19,594 nt of DNA, taken from contig JAGHBZ010000110.1 in NCBI GenBank assembly GCA_021160705.1, positions 1 through 19,594 of the forward strand. The letters are read 5' to 3'. Source of the stretch: Candidatus Sumerlaeota bacterium (GTDB lineage: Bacteria > Sumerlaeota > Sumerlaeia > MWCT01 > JAGHBZ01). The translations under genes were made by a program, and so were the position numbers. Shown in pieces: positions 5,031 to 13,577 of this stretch. The number at the start of each line of letters is the position of its first letter. The first letter of the stretch is position 1. Under the pieces are notes generated by a model that was not told the origin of the DNA, did not search any database, and was given only the letters and a program-made list of their open reading frames with translations.

Positions 5031-7550
5031 ATGAGGAAAGTATTCGTATTACTGATTTTTGTCTTACAGGTTGTCAACGTATGTGCGGGCACGTCTGCGG
5101 AGTTGCCCACACCCTACTCTATACAAATGCATACACTGGGGTCGCCATACGAGCGACATAAGCAAGCCATTGATGCTGTAGTTAAGCTGGGCGTAAAACA
5201 GGTACGTGATGAACTCTTCTGGCACGAGGTAGAGCAAAAGAAAGGTGTGCTTTCTATCCCGGAACACTATATGAGAAATATTGAGTATTCTGTGAACCAG
5301 GGAATCGATACCCTCATCATTCTTGACTACACTAATAAGTTCTATGATGGTGGTGACGCTCCTTACTCCGATGAAGCGCGAAAAGCCTTTGCCAGGTATG
5401 CAGAATTTCTTGCCCGTGAACTCAAAGGGAAGGTGCGCTACTTTGAGGTCTGGAACGAGCCGAATGTGGATGCGTTCTGGCGTCCTAAAAAGAACCCCGA
5501 CAATTACGTCAAACTCCTCAAAGAGGTGTATCCAGCCGTAAAACGTGGGAATCCCGATGCAGTGGTTATTGGCGTTTCTCTGGCAACGCTTGATATGGAG
5601 TTTTTGAACGCCGTACTGGAGAAAGGTGCACTGGAGTATATGGATGTGTTGTCCATTCATCCTTATTGTCATCCGCGTTCTCCTGAAGAAGCACAGATTT
5701 TTGAAAAAATCAAACAGATTTTCAATAAGACCAAAAAAATGGGTAACCCCAAACCTATCTGGCTAACTGAAATAGGGTTTCCTACTCACAAGGGTGGTGG
5801 GATAACAGAAATACGCCAGGCAGAGATGATTGCACGCACCTATCTTCTAAGTCTAAGTATCCCGGAAATACAAACAACGTTCTGGTACTGGTTGGGTCCT
5901 GATGGACCAAAGGAGTGGTGGTCAGAGGACAGATTTGGTATATTGCATCAGGATGGTTCACCAAAACCATCTTATATTGCCCTGAAATCACTTATAAATT
6001 TGTTAAAGGACGCAAAATTTGTGAAGGCGTTCTCACCCGCAGAGAAGACGCATATCCTTCAGTTTAAAAAAGGCGAAGAATTTATCTACTCAATCTGGGC
6101 TGAAGATGTGAAAACCCATCTCGTCATAAAAAATATAGCTGAGCCCGTCAATGTAGCTTTTCTTGATGGAGTGAACCGGAAGCTGAAACCCAAAAATAAA
6201 AAGATTTTTCTGGATGCGACCAGTATGCCCATTTTCATCGTCAGTAAGCAGACACTGGAGTTTGCAACATCTACAGCACCAATAACATTGACGTTTCCGG
6301 CTAACAATGAACTGCCCAGAGGTAGAAAAGTCAAATTCAGTATAAGATATGCTGATGCTTCATTTAAGGAGACCAGACTAAGGTTGCGTCCGTTCCCCCT
6401 TTATCCGAAGAATGCGCTCTCGCAGGTCTCTCCATCGGAGGTATACATAAACCCCACAATCTCCAAAGGTAAGCTGGCTATTATAAGTAGCGTGTATGAC
6501 CTGACGGAGAAAACTCCTTTTGCCTTGTTAGTCAACGAATGCAGAGTAATTGAGCCTGTGGCAATACGTCTCTTTCCACTACCGCCTGATAAGAATACCA
6601 GGTCAGTACTGGTGGAGCTCCGCAATACCACTGCAGAGCCTTTGAGCGGAAGGATTTTTGTAAAGGCATCCCGTACTGCTTCTGCTGTAGTAGTCAAACC
6701 ACAAACCAAAGACTTTTCAGGACTAAAACCCGACGACTCACTCACTATGATGGTTCGCATCCTTGAGCCTGGCGAGCCAGACACACTTTATAACTTTACG
6801 GTAAATGTGGAGTTAACTGACGGGATTCAGATTGAATATACTCCACCACCCGTTTCTTTTTATCAGTGTATTTACGCAGATAAGCCAATTGTGATAGATG
6901 GAGACCTCTCAGACTGGAGTCAGTCTGTCCAATCTATTCGGATAAATAGCAAGGAACAGTTTGTTATTGGTTTTCGCAATTGGAAAGGGATTAAGGACTG
7001 TAATGCACGAATTTATACCAGCTGGGACGAGAAGTATTTTTACGTCGCTGCTGAGATTGAAGACGATGCTCTTTCAGTGCCATATACAGGTGGGAAGATT
7101 TATAAGAATGACGGTATTGAGATTTACTTTGATGTAGACCACAATGGCGATATGGATACGATTAGATACAATGGAGATGATTATCAGTACGGTGTTTCTC
7201 TGAGTGAGGGTAAAGAGCTGGTCTGGAGTTGGTCGCAACGGCGTGGTCAATCTGCACAGTCGCGAGCAAAAATCACCCGAAACCCCACGTCTGCTCAGAC
7301 CCTCAGTGGCAAAACGTTTAAGGGGCTACTGATTGAAGCAGCTATTCCGTTGAATGAGCTCAAACTCCGACCCCATAAGGGTAAACTTATCGGGTTTAAT
7401 GTTGCCCTCAATGATAACGATGACCCCAAAAGTATGAATCCCTTTATGCAGGAGCTCCAGTTGTCCTGGACAGGTATACCTAATGCCTATCAGAATCCGA
7501 CCGCTTTTGCTGACCTCTTTTTTGCAAAAGAAGACATAAAACCTCATTAA
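5031..7550 (+). CDS. Secreted GH39/GH5-like glycosidase with C-terminal CBM9 domain
   Basis: The protein has 839 residues. Residues 1-23 are a signal peptide (MRK then a hydrophobic core), so the enzyme acts outside the cytoplasm. Residues about 30-340 form a clan GH-A (beta/alpha)8 barrel: EVWNEPN places the acid/base glutamate at 143, and IWLTEIGFP places the nucleophile glutamate at 247. A beta-rich accessory stretch (about 345-610) resembles Ig-like domains. Residues about 615-835 are a CBM9/DOMON-like carbohydrate-binding module beginning at IVIDGDLSDW (620-629), with a later DGIEIYFDVDHNGD motif that may bind calcium. Substrate specificity cannot be read from the sequence; GH39-like and GH5-like enzymes include xylosidases, mannanases and glucanases. 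GAGGAG lies just before the ATG. It is probably monocistronic: the next gene is on the opposite strand. Both catalytic residues are intact. Confidence 0.82.
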   Translation: MRKVFVLLIFVLQVVNVCAGTSAELPTPYSIQMHTLGSPYERHKQAIDAVVKLGVKQVRDELFWHEVEQKKGVLSIPEHYMRNIEYSVNQGIDTLIILDYTNKFYDGGDAPYSDEARKAFARYAEFLARELKGKVRYFEVWNEPNVDAFWRPKKNPDNYVKLLKEVYPAVKRGNPDAVVIGVSLATLDMEFLNAVLEKGALEYMDVLSIHPYCHPRSPEEAQIFEKIKQIFNKTKKMGNPKPIWLTEIGFPTHKGGGITEIRQAEMIARTYLLSLSIPEIQTTFWYWLGPDGPKEWWSEDRFGILHQDGSPKPSYIALKSLINLLKDAKFVKAFSPAEKTHILQFKKGEEFIYSIWAEDVKTHLVIKNIAEPVNVAFLDGVNRKLKPKNKKIFLDATSMPIFIVSKQTLEFATSTAPITLTFPANNELPRGRKVKFSIRYADASFKETRLRLRPFPLYPKNALSQVSPSEVYINPTISKGKLAIISSVYDLTEKTPFALLVNECRVIEPVAIRLFPLPPDKNTRSVLVELRNTTAEPLSGRIFVKASRTASAVVVKPQTKDFSGLKPDDSLTMMVRILEPGEPDTLYNFTVNVELTDGIQIEYTPPPVSFYQCIYADKPIVIDGDLSDWSQSVQSIRINSKEQFVIGFRNWKGIKDCNARIYTSWDEKYFYVAAEIEDDALSVPYTGGKIYKNDGIEIYFDVDHNGDMDTIRYNGDDYQYGVSLSEGKELVWSWSQRRGQSAQSRAKITRNPTSAQTLSGKTFKGLLIEAAIPLNELKLRPHKGKLIGFNVALNDNDDPKSMNPFMQELQLSWTGIPNAYQNPTAFADLFFAKEDIKPH

Positions 7551-7564
7551 AAATGCACATACTA

Positions 7565-7602
7565 AAGTCTTCTTGCCATTTAGATTCACAGAGTAAAGAC
7601 TT
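7565..7602. terminator. Weak 7-bp inverted repeat between convergent genes
   Basis: AAGTCTT (7565-7571) and AAGACTT (7596-7602) are exact inverted repeats with a 24-base loop in the 67-base gap between the convergent glycosidase and small membrane protein genes. The stem is AT-rich and no T-run follows, so the terminator reading is tentative. Confidence 0.2.
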
Positions 7603-7617
7603 GTATTAGAGTGCCTG

Positions 7618-8100
7618 CTATTGGTATTCCACTTTTAGGTTAAATGCCTCTCCCGCTTTAGAGGCTATCTCTTTTGCCAGTTCAAGATACCCGCTAAAAA
7701 TTATGTGCTTCTTACCTTCTACCACATAAACTCTTGCGAGCCAATCGCCTCTATCCTCCACCAAAAGACCTGAGACACCTAATAGAGAATATGACTTTTT
7801 TCTCCAGCACCCTGGTACTGCAAAAAATATCAATCGCCCTTTCTGCTTGTCCTTGACAAAGGAGAAATAAAATGGACACCAGGAGCCCACAACATAGAAT
7901 ATAACACCGAATAAGCATTCCATAAGCACAAGCATAAGAAGGTCACCTTTATTAGCAGTCCAATGCATAAGAAAAGGGCGAATCAACATAACCTGAAGAG
8001 TAAGAAACATAAGTCCGAGGATGACATAAAAAGAGAGTGTGCCCCCGCTTATTCTGGTAAATCTTTCATCATCCTGAACATTTATTTTATAGCTTATCAT
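7618..8100 (-). CDS. Small two-helix membrane protein of unknown function
   Basis: The 160-residue protein has two strong hydrophobic helices (about 24-45 and 53-73) joined by a short polar turn. A soluble C-terminal domain of about 80 residues is rich in short beta strands: KGRLIFFAVPGCWRKKSYSL, then VEDRGDWLARVYVVEGKKHIIFSG. Two N-terminal helices plus a small PH-like beta domain recall YcxB/PH-domain membrane proteins, but I see no diagnostic motif and do not assign a family. The ATG at 8100 follows an AGGG-type ribosome-binding site by about 6 bases. It stands alone on its strand, between the secreted glycosidase and trpE. Confidence 0.65.
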   Translation of the reverse strand: MISYKINVQDDERFTRISGGTLSFYVILGLMFLTLQVMLIRPFLMHWTANKGDLLMLVLMECLFGVIFYVVGSWCPFYFSFVKDKQKGRLIFFAVPGCWRKKSYSLLGVSGLLVEDRGDWLARVYVVEGKKHIIFSGYLELAKEIASKAGEAFNLKVEYQ

Positions 8101-8411
8101 TTTGCCCTGTCTTAAGAGACGCCTTGCTTTTTCTAAAAATAATTTATTCCCTCTCCTGGTAAGGGAGATAATCTCAAACCTTTGAGAGCGAATCTATATC
8201 TATTTTTTCGACACAAAGTCGGAATCACTTAAAAATTTTAGTACTCAATACAGACTGGAGAGACTTTTAAATATTGAAAGAAAAATTCCTCTGGCGTTTG
8301 GGATTAAAAGCCTGTAAAAACAAGGTTTCATTCACTAAGATTAAATTATTGAATTGACATTTGTAGCCCAAATCTAAAGACTTACTTTTAATTGAATCGT
8401 ACGGAGTACGT
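8101..8411. other. Intergenic region between divergent membrane protein gene and trpE
   Basis: No convincing gene lies in these 311 bases. There are two adjacent inverted repeats: TCTCC/GGAGA (8152-8156 with 8164-8168) and TCTCAAA/TTTGAGA (8172-8178 with 8181-8187). A perfect TTGACA at 8354-8359 could be a -35 for trpE, but no -10 better than 3/6 sits at 16-18 bases. I find no T-box core and no leader peptide with tandem Trp codons, so trpE shows no attenuator I can recognise. A GGAG ribosome-binding site lies just before the trpE ATG. Confidence 0.5.
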
Positions 8412-9905
8412 ATGTATAAACCGGACAAAAAGAGATTTCTTGAGCTTGCCCAACAGGGCAATCTGGTGTCAATCTATCGGGAGATGCTTGCGGATATGGA
8501 GACCCCGGTATCTGCGTTCAAAAAAATTGCTAACGAGCAGTTTGCATTTCTGCTGGAGAGCGTGGAGAACGAAGAAAACATCGGGCGATACTCTTTTCTT
8601 GGTACCTCGCCCAGTATCATCTTCAAAAGCAAAGGAAAAGAAGTCAATCTTATCTATACGCAGGCGAACAATGAGGAAGTATTCACCAGTGATAACCCAC
8701 TTGATGTCCTGAAAGAAGTAATGGGACGATTTCAGCCAGCGCAGGGGGAGTATATGCCGCCATTTGCGGGGGGAGCAGTTGGCTACATTGCCTATGACGT
8801 GGTGCGAAATTTTGAGCGAATACCTGATACCAATCCGGACGACCTGAATCTGCCTGATTACTTTTTTATGATTACTGATACTCTGATTGTCTTCGACCAC
8901 GTCAAGCACAAAATGATACTGGTAGCAAATGCATTTGTGCGGGATAATCCAGAACAAGCCTATGACGAAGCGGTTCACAAACTTGAGATTTTATATGAAC
9001 GACTACGCCGTCCAGTCGCAGAGCCAGACGAAGAAATGGTCGCGGATAAGTCGTCGTTAGAAACTGATTCAACCGTGACATCTAATTTTACCCGTGAGGA
9101 GTTCGAGAGGGCAGTTCGCAAAACAAAAGAATACATCTTTGCTGGCGACATTTTTCAATGCGTGCTCTCCCAGCGATGGAAAAAGACCATTCATTGCGAC
9201 CCGGTAGATATTTATCGGGCATTGCGGATAATTAATCCTTCTCCATATATGTTTTATTTGAAATTTGGCGAGTTAAAATTAATCGGGTCAAGCCCGGAGA
9301 TTCTGGTGAAGGTGACCGGTAACAAAGTTCAGCTGCGTCCCATCGCAGGCACGCGACCACGTGGAGCTAATCCGGATGAGGATGAACAGCTGATTAAAGA
9401 ACTGCTCGCTGACCCGAAAGAACGTGCTGAACACATTATGCTGGTTGACCTTGGTCGGAATGACCTTGGTAGGGTATGCCGATTTGGCACGGTCAGGGTC
9501 GACGACCTTATGGTTATTGAGAAATATTCCCATGTAATGCATATTGTCTCAGATGTCATAGGGGAGTTGCGACCTGACAAGGATATTTACGATGTGCTGG
9601 CAGCTGCGTTTCCAGCAGGGACAGTCACCGGTGCACCCAAAATCAGAGCAATGGAGATTATTGACGAGCTGGAGAATGTGCGTCGTGGTCCTTACGCTGG
9701 AGCGGTGGGCTATTTCAGTTTTACTGGCAATCTTGATTCCTGTATTACCATCAGAACAATTGTGGTCAAAGGCAATGAGGCTTATGTTCAGGCTGGGGCT
9801 GGCATTGTGGCTGACTCTGTGCCTGAACGAGAATTCGCAGAGACCGAGAATAAAGCACGTGGTCCACTTAAAGCAATCGAGATGGCTGAACAGGGGCTTG
9901 AATAA
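8412..9905 (+). CDS. trpE: Anthranilate synthase component I
   Basis: TrpE converts chorismate to anthranilate, using ammonia supplied by TrpG, at the first committed step of tryptophan synthesis in the cytosol. The 497-residue length is typical. The N-terminal domain contains the LLES motif (47-50) followed by ENIGRYSFLG, the tryptophan feedback-binding region, so the enzyme is probably inhibited by tryptophan. The chorismate-binding domain (about 220-490) has IAGTRPRG, HIMLVDLGRNDLGRV, the PAGTVTGAPKIRAMEIIDEL block and AGAGIVADSVPEREF, all intact. LLES and the overall length favour TrpE over the related PabB. GGAG lies about 6 bases before the ATG. trpG follows 55 bases downstream; trpD, trpC, trpF, trpB and trpA are absent from the window. 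Confidence 0.97.
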   Translation: MYKPDKKRFLELAQQGNLVSIYREMLADMETPVSAFKKIANEQFAFLLESVENEENIGRYSFLGTSPSIIFKSKGKEVNLIYTQANNEEVFTSDNPLDVLKEVMGRFQPAQGEYMPPFAGGAVGYIAYDVVRNFERIPDTNPDDLNLPDYFFMITDTLIVFDHVKHKMILVANAFVRDNPEQAYDEAVHKLEILYERLRRPVAEPDEEMVADKSSLETDSTVTSNFTREEFERAVRKTKEYIFAGDIFQCVLSQRWKKTIHCDPVDIYRALRIINPSPYMFYLKFGELKLIGSSPEILVKVTGNKVQLRPIAGTRPRGANPDEDEQLIKELLADPKERAEHIMLVDLGRNDLGRVCRFGTVRVDDLMVIEKYSHVMHIVSDVIGELRPDKDIYDVLAAAFPAGTVTGAPKIRAMEIIDELENVRRGPYAGAVGYFSFTGNLDSCITIRTIVVKGNEAYVQAGAGIVADSVPEREFAETENKARGPLKAIEMAEQGLE

Positions 9906-9960
9906 AGGAGTATCAAAAAAGCAATTCGCAGGATACTAAGAAAAATATTTGCTGAACGTT

Positions 9961-10524
9961 ATGATTCTGGTCATAGACAATTACGACTCTTTTGTGTATA
10001 ACCTGGTGCAATATATAGGTGAGTTTCAGCCAGAGCTGGTGGTATATCGTAACGATGCCATAACCATTGAAGACATCAGGAAGATGCAGCCGGAAAAAAT
10101 TGTTATATCTCCCGGACCCGGGCGTCCAGACCAGGCGGGTATAAGCAAAGAGGTCATCAAGACAATGGGAGAAACAACGCCTATCCTGGGAGTTTGCCTT
10201 GGTCATCAATGTATAGGTGAAGTTTACGGCGGGCGTGTAGTCCGCTCAACGAGTGTTCTGCATGGAAAAACCTCTATGATTTACCATTGTGGATACGGCA
10301 TATTTCACGGTCTGGAGCTTCCATTTGAGGCAACCCGGTATCATTCTCTAATTGTTGAACGCGAAAGCCTTCCTGAATGTCTGGAGATTGTTGCCTGGAC
10401 CAAGGATAACCTGATTATGGGCCTTAGACATAAAGAATATCCTGTCTGGGGTGTGCAGTTTCATCCTGAATCAATTATGACAAAAGAAGGTAAAAAACTC
10501 ATAAAGTCGTTTCTGGAGATTTAA
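9961..10524 (+). CDS. trpG: Anthranilate synthase component II (glutamine amidotransferase)
   Basis: This class I glutamine amidotransferase releases ammonia from glutamine for TrpE. From the ATG at 9961 it has 187 residues. The N-terminus MILVIDNYDSFVYNL is diagnostic of TrpG/PabA. The oxyanion-hole ISPGPGRP follows, the nucleophile cysteine sits in GVCLGHQ (Cys79), and the His/Glu pair of the triad is in VQFHPES (His168, Glu170). The frame extends to a TTG at 9949, but the ATG gives the conserved family start. Neither has a strong ribosome-binding site, so translation may depend on the nearby trpE stop 55 bases upstream. With no pabA in the window it could also serve folate synthesis. Confidence 0.97.
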   Translation: MILVIDNYDSFVYNLVQYIGEFQPELVVYRNDAITIEDIRKMQPEKIVISPGPGRPDQAGISKEVIKTMGETTPILGVCLGHQCIGEVYGGRVVRSTSVLHGKTSMIYHCGYGIFHGLELPFEATRYHSLIVERESLPECLEIVAWTKDNLIMGLRHKEYPVWGVQFHPESIMTKEGKKLIKSFLEI

Positions 10525-10528
10525 ATCG

Positions 10529-10543
10529 CCTGACTACATCAGG
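10529..10543. repeat. Small hairpin between trpG and thrC, related to the 4842 element
   Basis: CCTGA (10529-10533) and TCAGG (10539-10543) flank a 5-base loop, 5 bases after the trpG stop. It shares the AAATCGCCTGA lead-in with the hairpin at 4842-4859, though the loops differ. It is too small to be a confident terminator. Confidence 0.35.
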
Positions 10544-10601
10544 ACAGCGAAATCTCTCCGGTCTTAATTTCAACGAACCAGAAAACAGGGAGAAATAAAT
10601 T

Positions 10602-11690
10602 ATGAATGAATGGCAGGGAGTCATACATCATTACCGGGAATATCTGCCGGTAAGCGATGCCACGCCAGTGGTCACGCTACTTGAAGGGAATACACCTCTG
10701 CTCCGGGCATACTGGCTGGAGCAACAGCTCGGAAAAGGTTTTGAGGTTTATTTAAAATATGAGGGTACAAATCCCACGTGCTCATTTAAAGACAGAGGTA
10801 TGACGGTTGCGGTCAGCAAAGCAATTGAAGAAGGACAGAAAGCAGTGATTTGTGCCTCCACTGGTAATACGTCGGCATCAGCGGCAGCGTATGCTGCGCG
10901 TGGTGGTATAATCTGTGCAGTCCTGATTCCCAAAGATGCAATTGCACTGGGGAAACTTGCTCAGGCTCTGGTGCACGGTGCAACGGTAATTGCACTTCGT
11001 GGGAACTTTGATGACGCACTACGCCTTGTTCGTGAAATCACTGAGAAATATCCTATTCGACTGGTGAACTCTATTAATCCTCACCGAATTGAAGGACAGA
11101 AGACCGCTTCATTTGAAATCTGTGACCGACTGGGCAGTGCGCCGGATTTCCATTGTATCCCTGTGGGAAACGCTGGCAATATCACTGCATACTGGAAGGG
11201 ATATAAAGAATATCTCCAGTATAAGAAAATTGAGTATACACCCCGAATGCTTGGATTTCAGGCAGCAGGTGCTGCACCGATTGTGCGAGGATTTCCCATT
11301 GAGAAACCTGAGACTATCGCTACTGCAATCCGCATCGGCAACCCCGCAAGCTGGAAGAAAGCTGAGAACGCTCGCGATGAATCCGGCGGTATTATTGACA
11401 TTGTGACCGATGAAGAGATAATGGATGCGTATAAAATTATTGTTAGCAAAGAGGGAATATTCTGCGAGCCGGCGTCGGCTGCCAGTGTGGCTGGGCTGAT
11501 GAAACAGGCACAACGTGGTTACTTTAAAAAAGCACTCCAAGAAAAAGGCAAAATAAAAATTGTATGTACCCTTACCGGACATGGACTGAAAGACCCGGAT
11601 GTTGCCATCAAGTACTCGCCACCTGCAATTGAGTCCAGTACAAATATTGATGAGGTCGTTGAGAAGATTGGATTATCCAATAAGTTGTAG
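10602..11690 (+). CDS. thrC: Threonine synthase
   Basis: ThrC is a PLP enzyme that converts O-phosphohomoserine to threonine and phosphate, the last step of threonine synthesis. The 362-residue length matches the shorter class found in many bacteria and archaea. LLEGNTPLLRA (26-36) opens the fold. The PLP-binding lysine is Lys63 in TCSFKDRGM, CASTGNTSASAAAYAARGG (84-102) is the substrate/PLP phosphate loop, and PVGNAGNITAYWKG is the glycine-rich PLP phosphate site. The late EGIFCEPASAASVAG block is also conserved. Threonine dehydratase and cysteine synthase share the fold, but the GNTPL opening and FKDRGM context favour ThrC. A GGGAG ribosome-binding site precedes the ATG. It follows trpG by 77 bases and leads into the SIS gene after 9 bases. 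Confidence 0.94.
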   Translation: MNEWQGVIHHYREYLPVSDATPVVTLLEGNTPLLRAYWLEQQLGKGFEVYLKYEGTNPTCSFKDRGMTVAVSKAIEEGQKAVICASTGNTSASAAAYAARGGIICAVLIPKDAIALGKLAQALVHGATVIALRGNFDDALRLVREITEKYPIRLVNSINPHRIEGQKTASFEICDRLGSAPDFHCIPVGNAGNITAYWKGYKEYLQYKKIEYTPRMLGFQAAGAAPIVRGFPIEKPETIATAIRIGNPASWKKAENARDESGGIIDIVTDEEIMDAYKIIVSKEGIFCEPASAASVAGLMKQAQRGYFKKALQEKGKIKIVCTLTGHGLKDPDVAIKYSPPAIESSTNIDEVVEKIGLSNKL

Positions 11691-11699
11691 AGAGGCAGG

Positions 11700-13457
11700 A
11701 TGAGACGCAAACAATTACAAAGTATCACTGAAACTCCAAATGAGCTGACCACCGACATTGACCTTGCGGATGCAGTGGGTATTTGTAGGTTGTTTCGTCA
11801 GACAGACAGCCAGATTTTTAATGGTTGGCGTCATTACCCTGCACTAAGCGATAAAGAAATTATTGAAAAGATAAAACTCGCGGTACTTAGAATAGCCAGA
11901 GTGTTGAAATCCGGAGGTACCAAACGGATTATCATCTCAGGTGCAGGTACCAGTGGCAGGCTCTCAATGTTTTCTGCAAGGTCGTTTAACTCGCTAATGC
12001 GGGATTACGCTCAGAAACCGATTTTTGATTACCTGATTGCCGGGACAAACAAAGCACTGATTAAAGCTCAGGAGGGTGCTGAGGACGACCCTCACCAGGC
12101 GGTCGTTGAGTTGAAACAAAAAGTTGGCAACGCCAAACACGTAGTCTACATTGGAGTGACCTGTGGGTTTTCTGCTGCATACATCGCAGGTCAACTGGAC
12201 TTCACCACAAGACAGAAAAATTATTTCAGTATTCTTCTGGGATTTAATCCGGTGGAGCGTGCACGCAACGTCCCTATTGAGGGCTGGGACAAAACTTTTT
12301 ATGATGTCGTACAAAATATAAAAGACCTCCCGGATTGCCTGATACTCAATCCAGTCCTCGGTCCTGAACCAATCACCGGCTCTACAAGAATGAAAGGCGG
12401 AAGCGCAACAAAACTGATACTGGAGATTGTGTTTACCCTTGCTCTGGTCGAGGCAGGCATTATTCCTCGCAAAAGATTTCTCATTCCAGCACTCCGCAAA
12501 AACACAGATATTATTGAAGATATTAAGACTTTTCTTAGCATCTACGAACAAACACGGGTGGAAACATACGAAATTATTAATCCTATTTCTGAGGCAATGG
12601 AGCTGGCTGGCAATGCACTCAGACATAAGGCACATATCTATTATTTAGGTATTGGTCCCTTCGGTGTGCTTGGCACCATTGATGCGTCTGAGTGTCCTCC
12701 TACGTTTGGCGCTGATTTTGAAGACGTTCGCGGGTTTATTAAAGATGGGTGGCACTGGATGCTTGACGGCGCTGATGACTCGGAACTCGTCAATTGCGGT
12801 GAACCTTATTATCGGATTGATTTTGCGGAATTTGAAAAACAAAAACTCCCTCATCTCGGAAAGAACGACCTCGTCATTGGCATAGCTTACGACACTAAAC
12901 ATCTCCAGCAACTCCTTCCGTATATCAAACAGGCAAGAAAAAAATCTGCACATACCGTATTGATACTCATTCAATCTGAGAGTTTAGGGAAACGCATCCG
13001 AAATCTCTTTGATGTAGTGATAATGCCAGAACTCACATACCTCGCACCCATACGGGGTTATCCGTTTTTTGGTCAACTTGCTCTTAAGTTGATTCTTAAC
13101 GCCATCACCACCGGGGCTCATATCTTCAGCGGAAAAATTTATCAGAATCGGATGATTGACCTCAGGATTAGCAATAACAAACTGTTTTATCGGACTCTGG
13201 GAATACTCAACACCATTCTTGGAATTGACCGAAAGACAGCAAAACGATGTGTAATCTCAGCAATTTATCATCAGGATAATCCCCCAACAACGTTGATGCG
13301 CCGTCCTATTTCTGTCCACGTAAACGCCGCCACTAACCAGGAGAAAATAGTTCCCCTCGCCATACTCCTGGGGACAGGTAAATTCAATGTGAAACGTGCA
13401 ACCGAGATTATTCAAAGGGTTCCTATCATCCGCACTATCGTGGAAAAATATAGATGA
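11700..13457 (+). CDS. Glucokinase regulatory protein (GKRP)-like double-SIS protein
   Basis: The 585-residue protein has two SIS (sugar isomerase) domains and a C-terminal helical cap, the layout of vertebrate GKRP, which binds fructose phosphates and inhibits glucokinase. SIS1 (about 60-250) has GAGTSGR (81-87), AQEGAEDD (123-130), CGFSAAYIAGQLDF (155-168) and GSTRMKGGSATK (227-238). SIS2 (about 300-500) has GIGPFGVLG (317-325) and DASECPPTFGADFEDVRGF (328-346). The cap carries TTGAHIFSGKIYQNRMIDLR (470-489), near-identical in pattern to GKRP as I remember it, including a lysine (479) near the sugar phosphate. MurQ etherases share SIS1 motifs but are about 300 residues with a single SIS domain. 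The ATG follows an AGAGG site and lies 9 bases after thrC, so co-transcription is likely. No glucokinase gene is nearby, so its target is unknown. Confidence 0.85.
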   Translation: MRRKQLQSITETPNELTTDIDLADAVGICRLFRQTDSQIFNGWRHYPALSDKEIIEKIKLAVLRIARVLKSGGTKRIIISGAGTSGRLSMFSARSFNSLMRDYAQKPIFDYLIAGTNKALIKAQEGAEDDPHQAVVELKQKVGNAKHVVYIGVTCGFSAAYIAGQLDFTTRQKNYFSILLGFNPVERARNVPIEGWDKTFYDVVQNIKDLPDCLILNPVLGPEPITGSTRMKGGSATKLILEIVFTLALVEAGIIPRKRFLIPALRKNTDIIEDIKTFLSIYEQTRVETYEIINPISEAMELAGNALRHKAHIYYLGIGPFGVLGTIDASECPPTFGADFEDVRGFIKDGWHWMLDGADDSELVNCGEPYYRIDFAEFEKQKLPHLGKNDLVIGIAYDTKHLQQLLPYIKQARKKSAHTVLILIQSESLGKRIRNLFDVVIMPELTYLAPIRGYPFFGQLALKLILNAITTGAHIFSGKIYQNRMIDLRISNNKLFYRTLGILNTILGIDRKTAKRCVISAIYHQDNPPTTLMRRPISVHVNAATNQEKIVPLAILLGTGKFNVKRATEIIQRVPIIRTIVEKYR

Positions 13458-13577
13458 CTAAATGGTTACTGGTCAGTGGTGGCTGGTTTTGTTGTACAGA
13501 TACGCTTGCTTGAGTTAACGAGGTCGGGTTGCGAGAGATAACCAGAGAGAGCCAAATCTTTAGCAGACCACAGGATT

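Noticed and set aside
8273..8356. Possible Trp leader peptide before trpE
   Set aside because: A short plus-strand frame from a TTG contains a single Trp codon and is not followed by alternative attenuator hairpins with a T-run. No T-box core sequence is present either.
8267..8461. 64-codon minus-strand frame before trpE
   Set aside because: It overlaps the trpE start on the opposite strand and shows no motif; it is best explained as chance in the leader.
11700..13457. MurQ (N-acetylmuramic acid 6-phosphate etherase)
   Set aside because: The protein is about twice MurQ length with two SIS domains, and DASECPPTF is missing from the first domain; the C-terminal cap matches GKRP.
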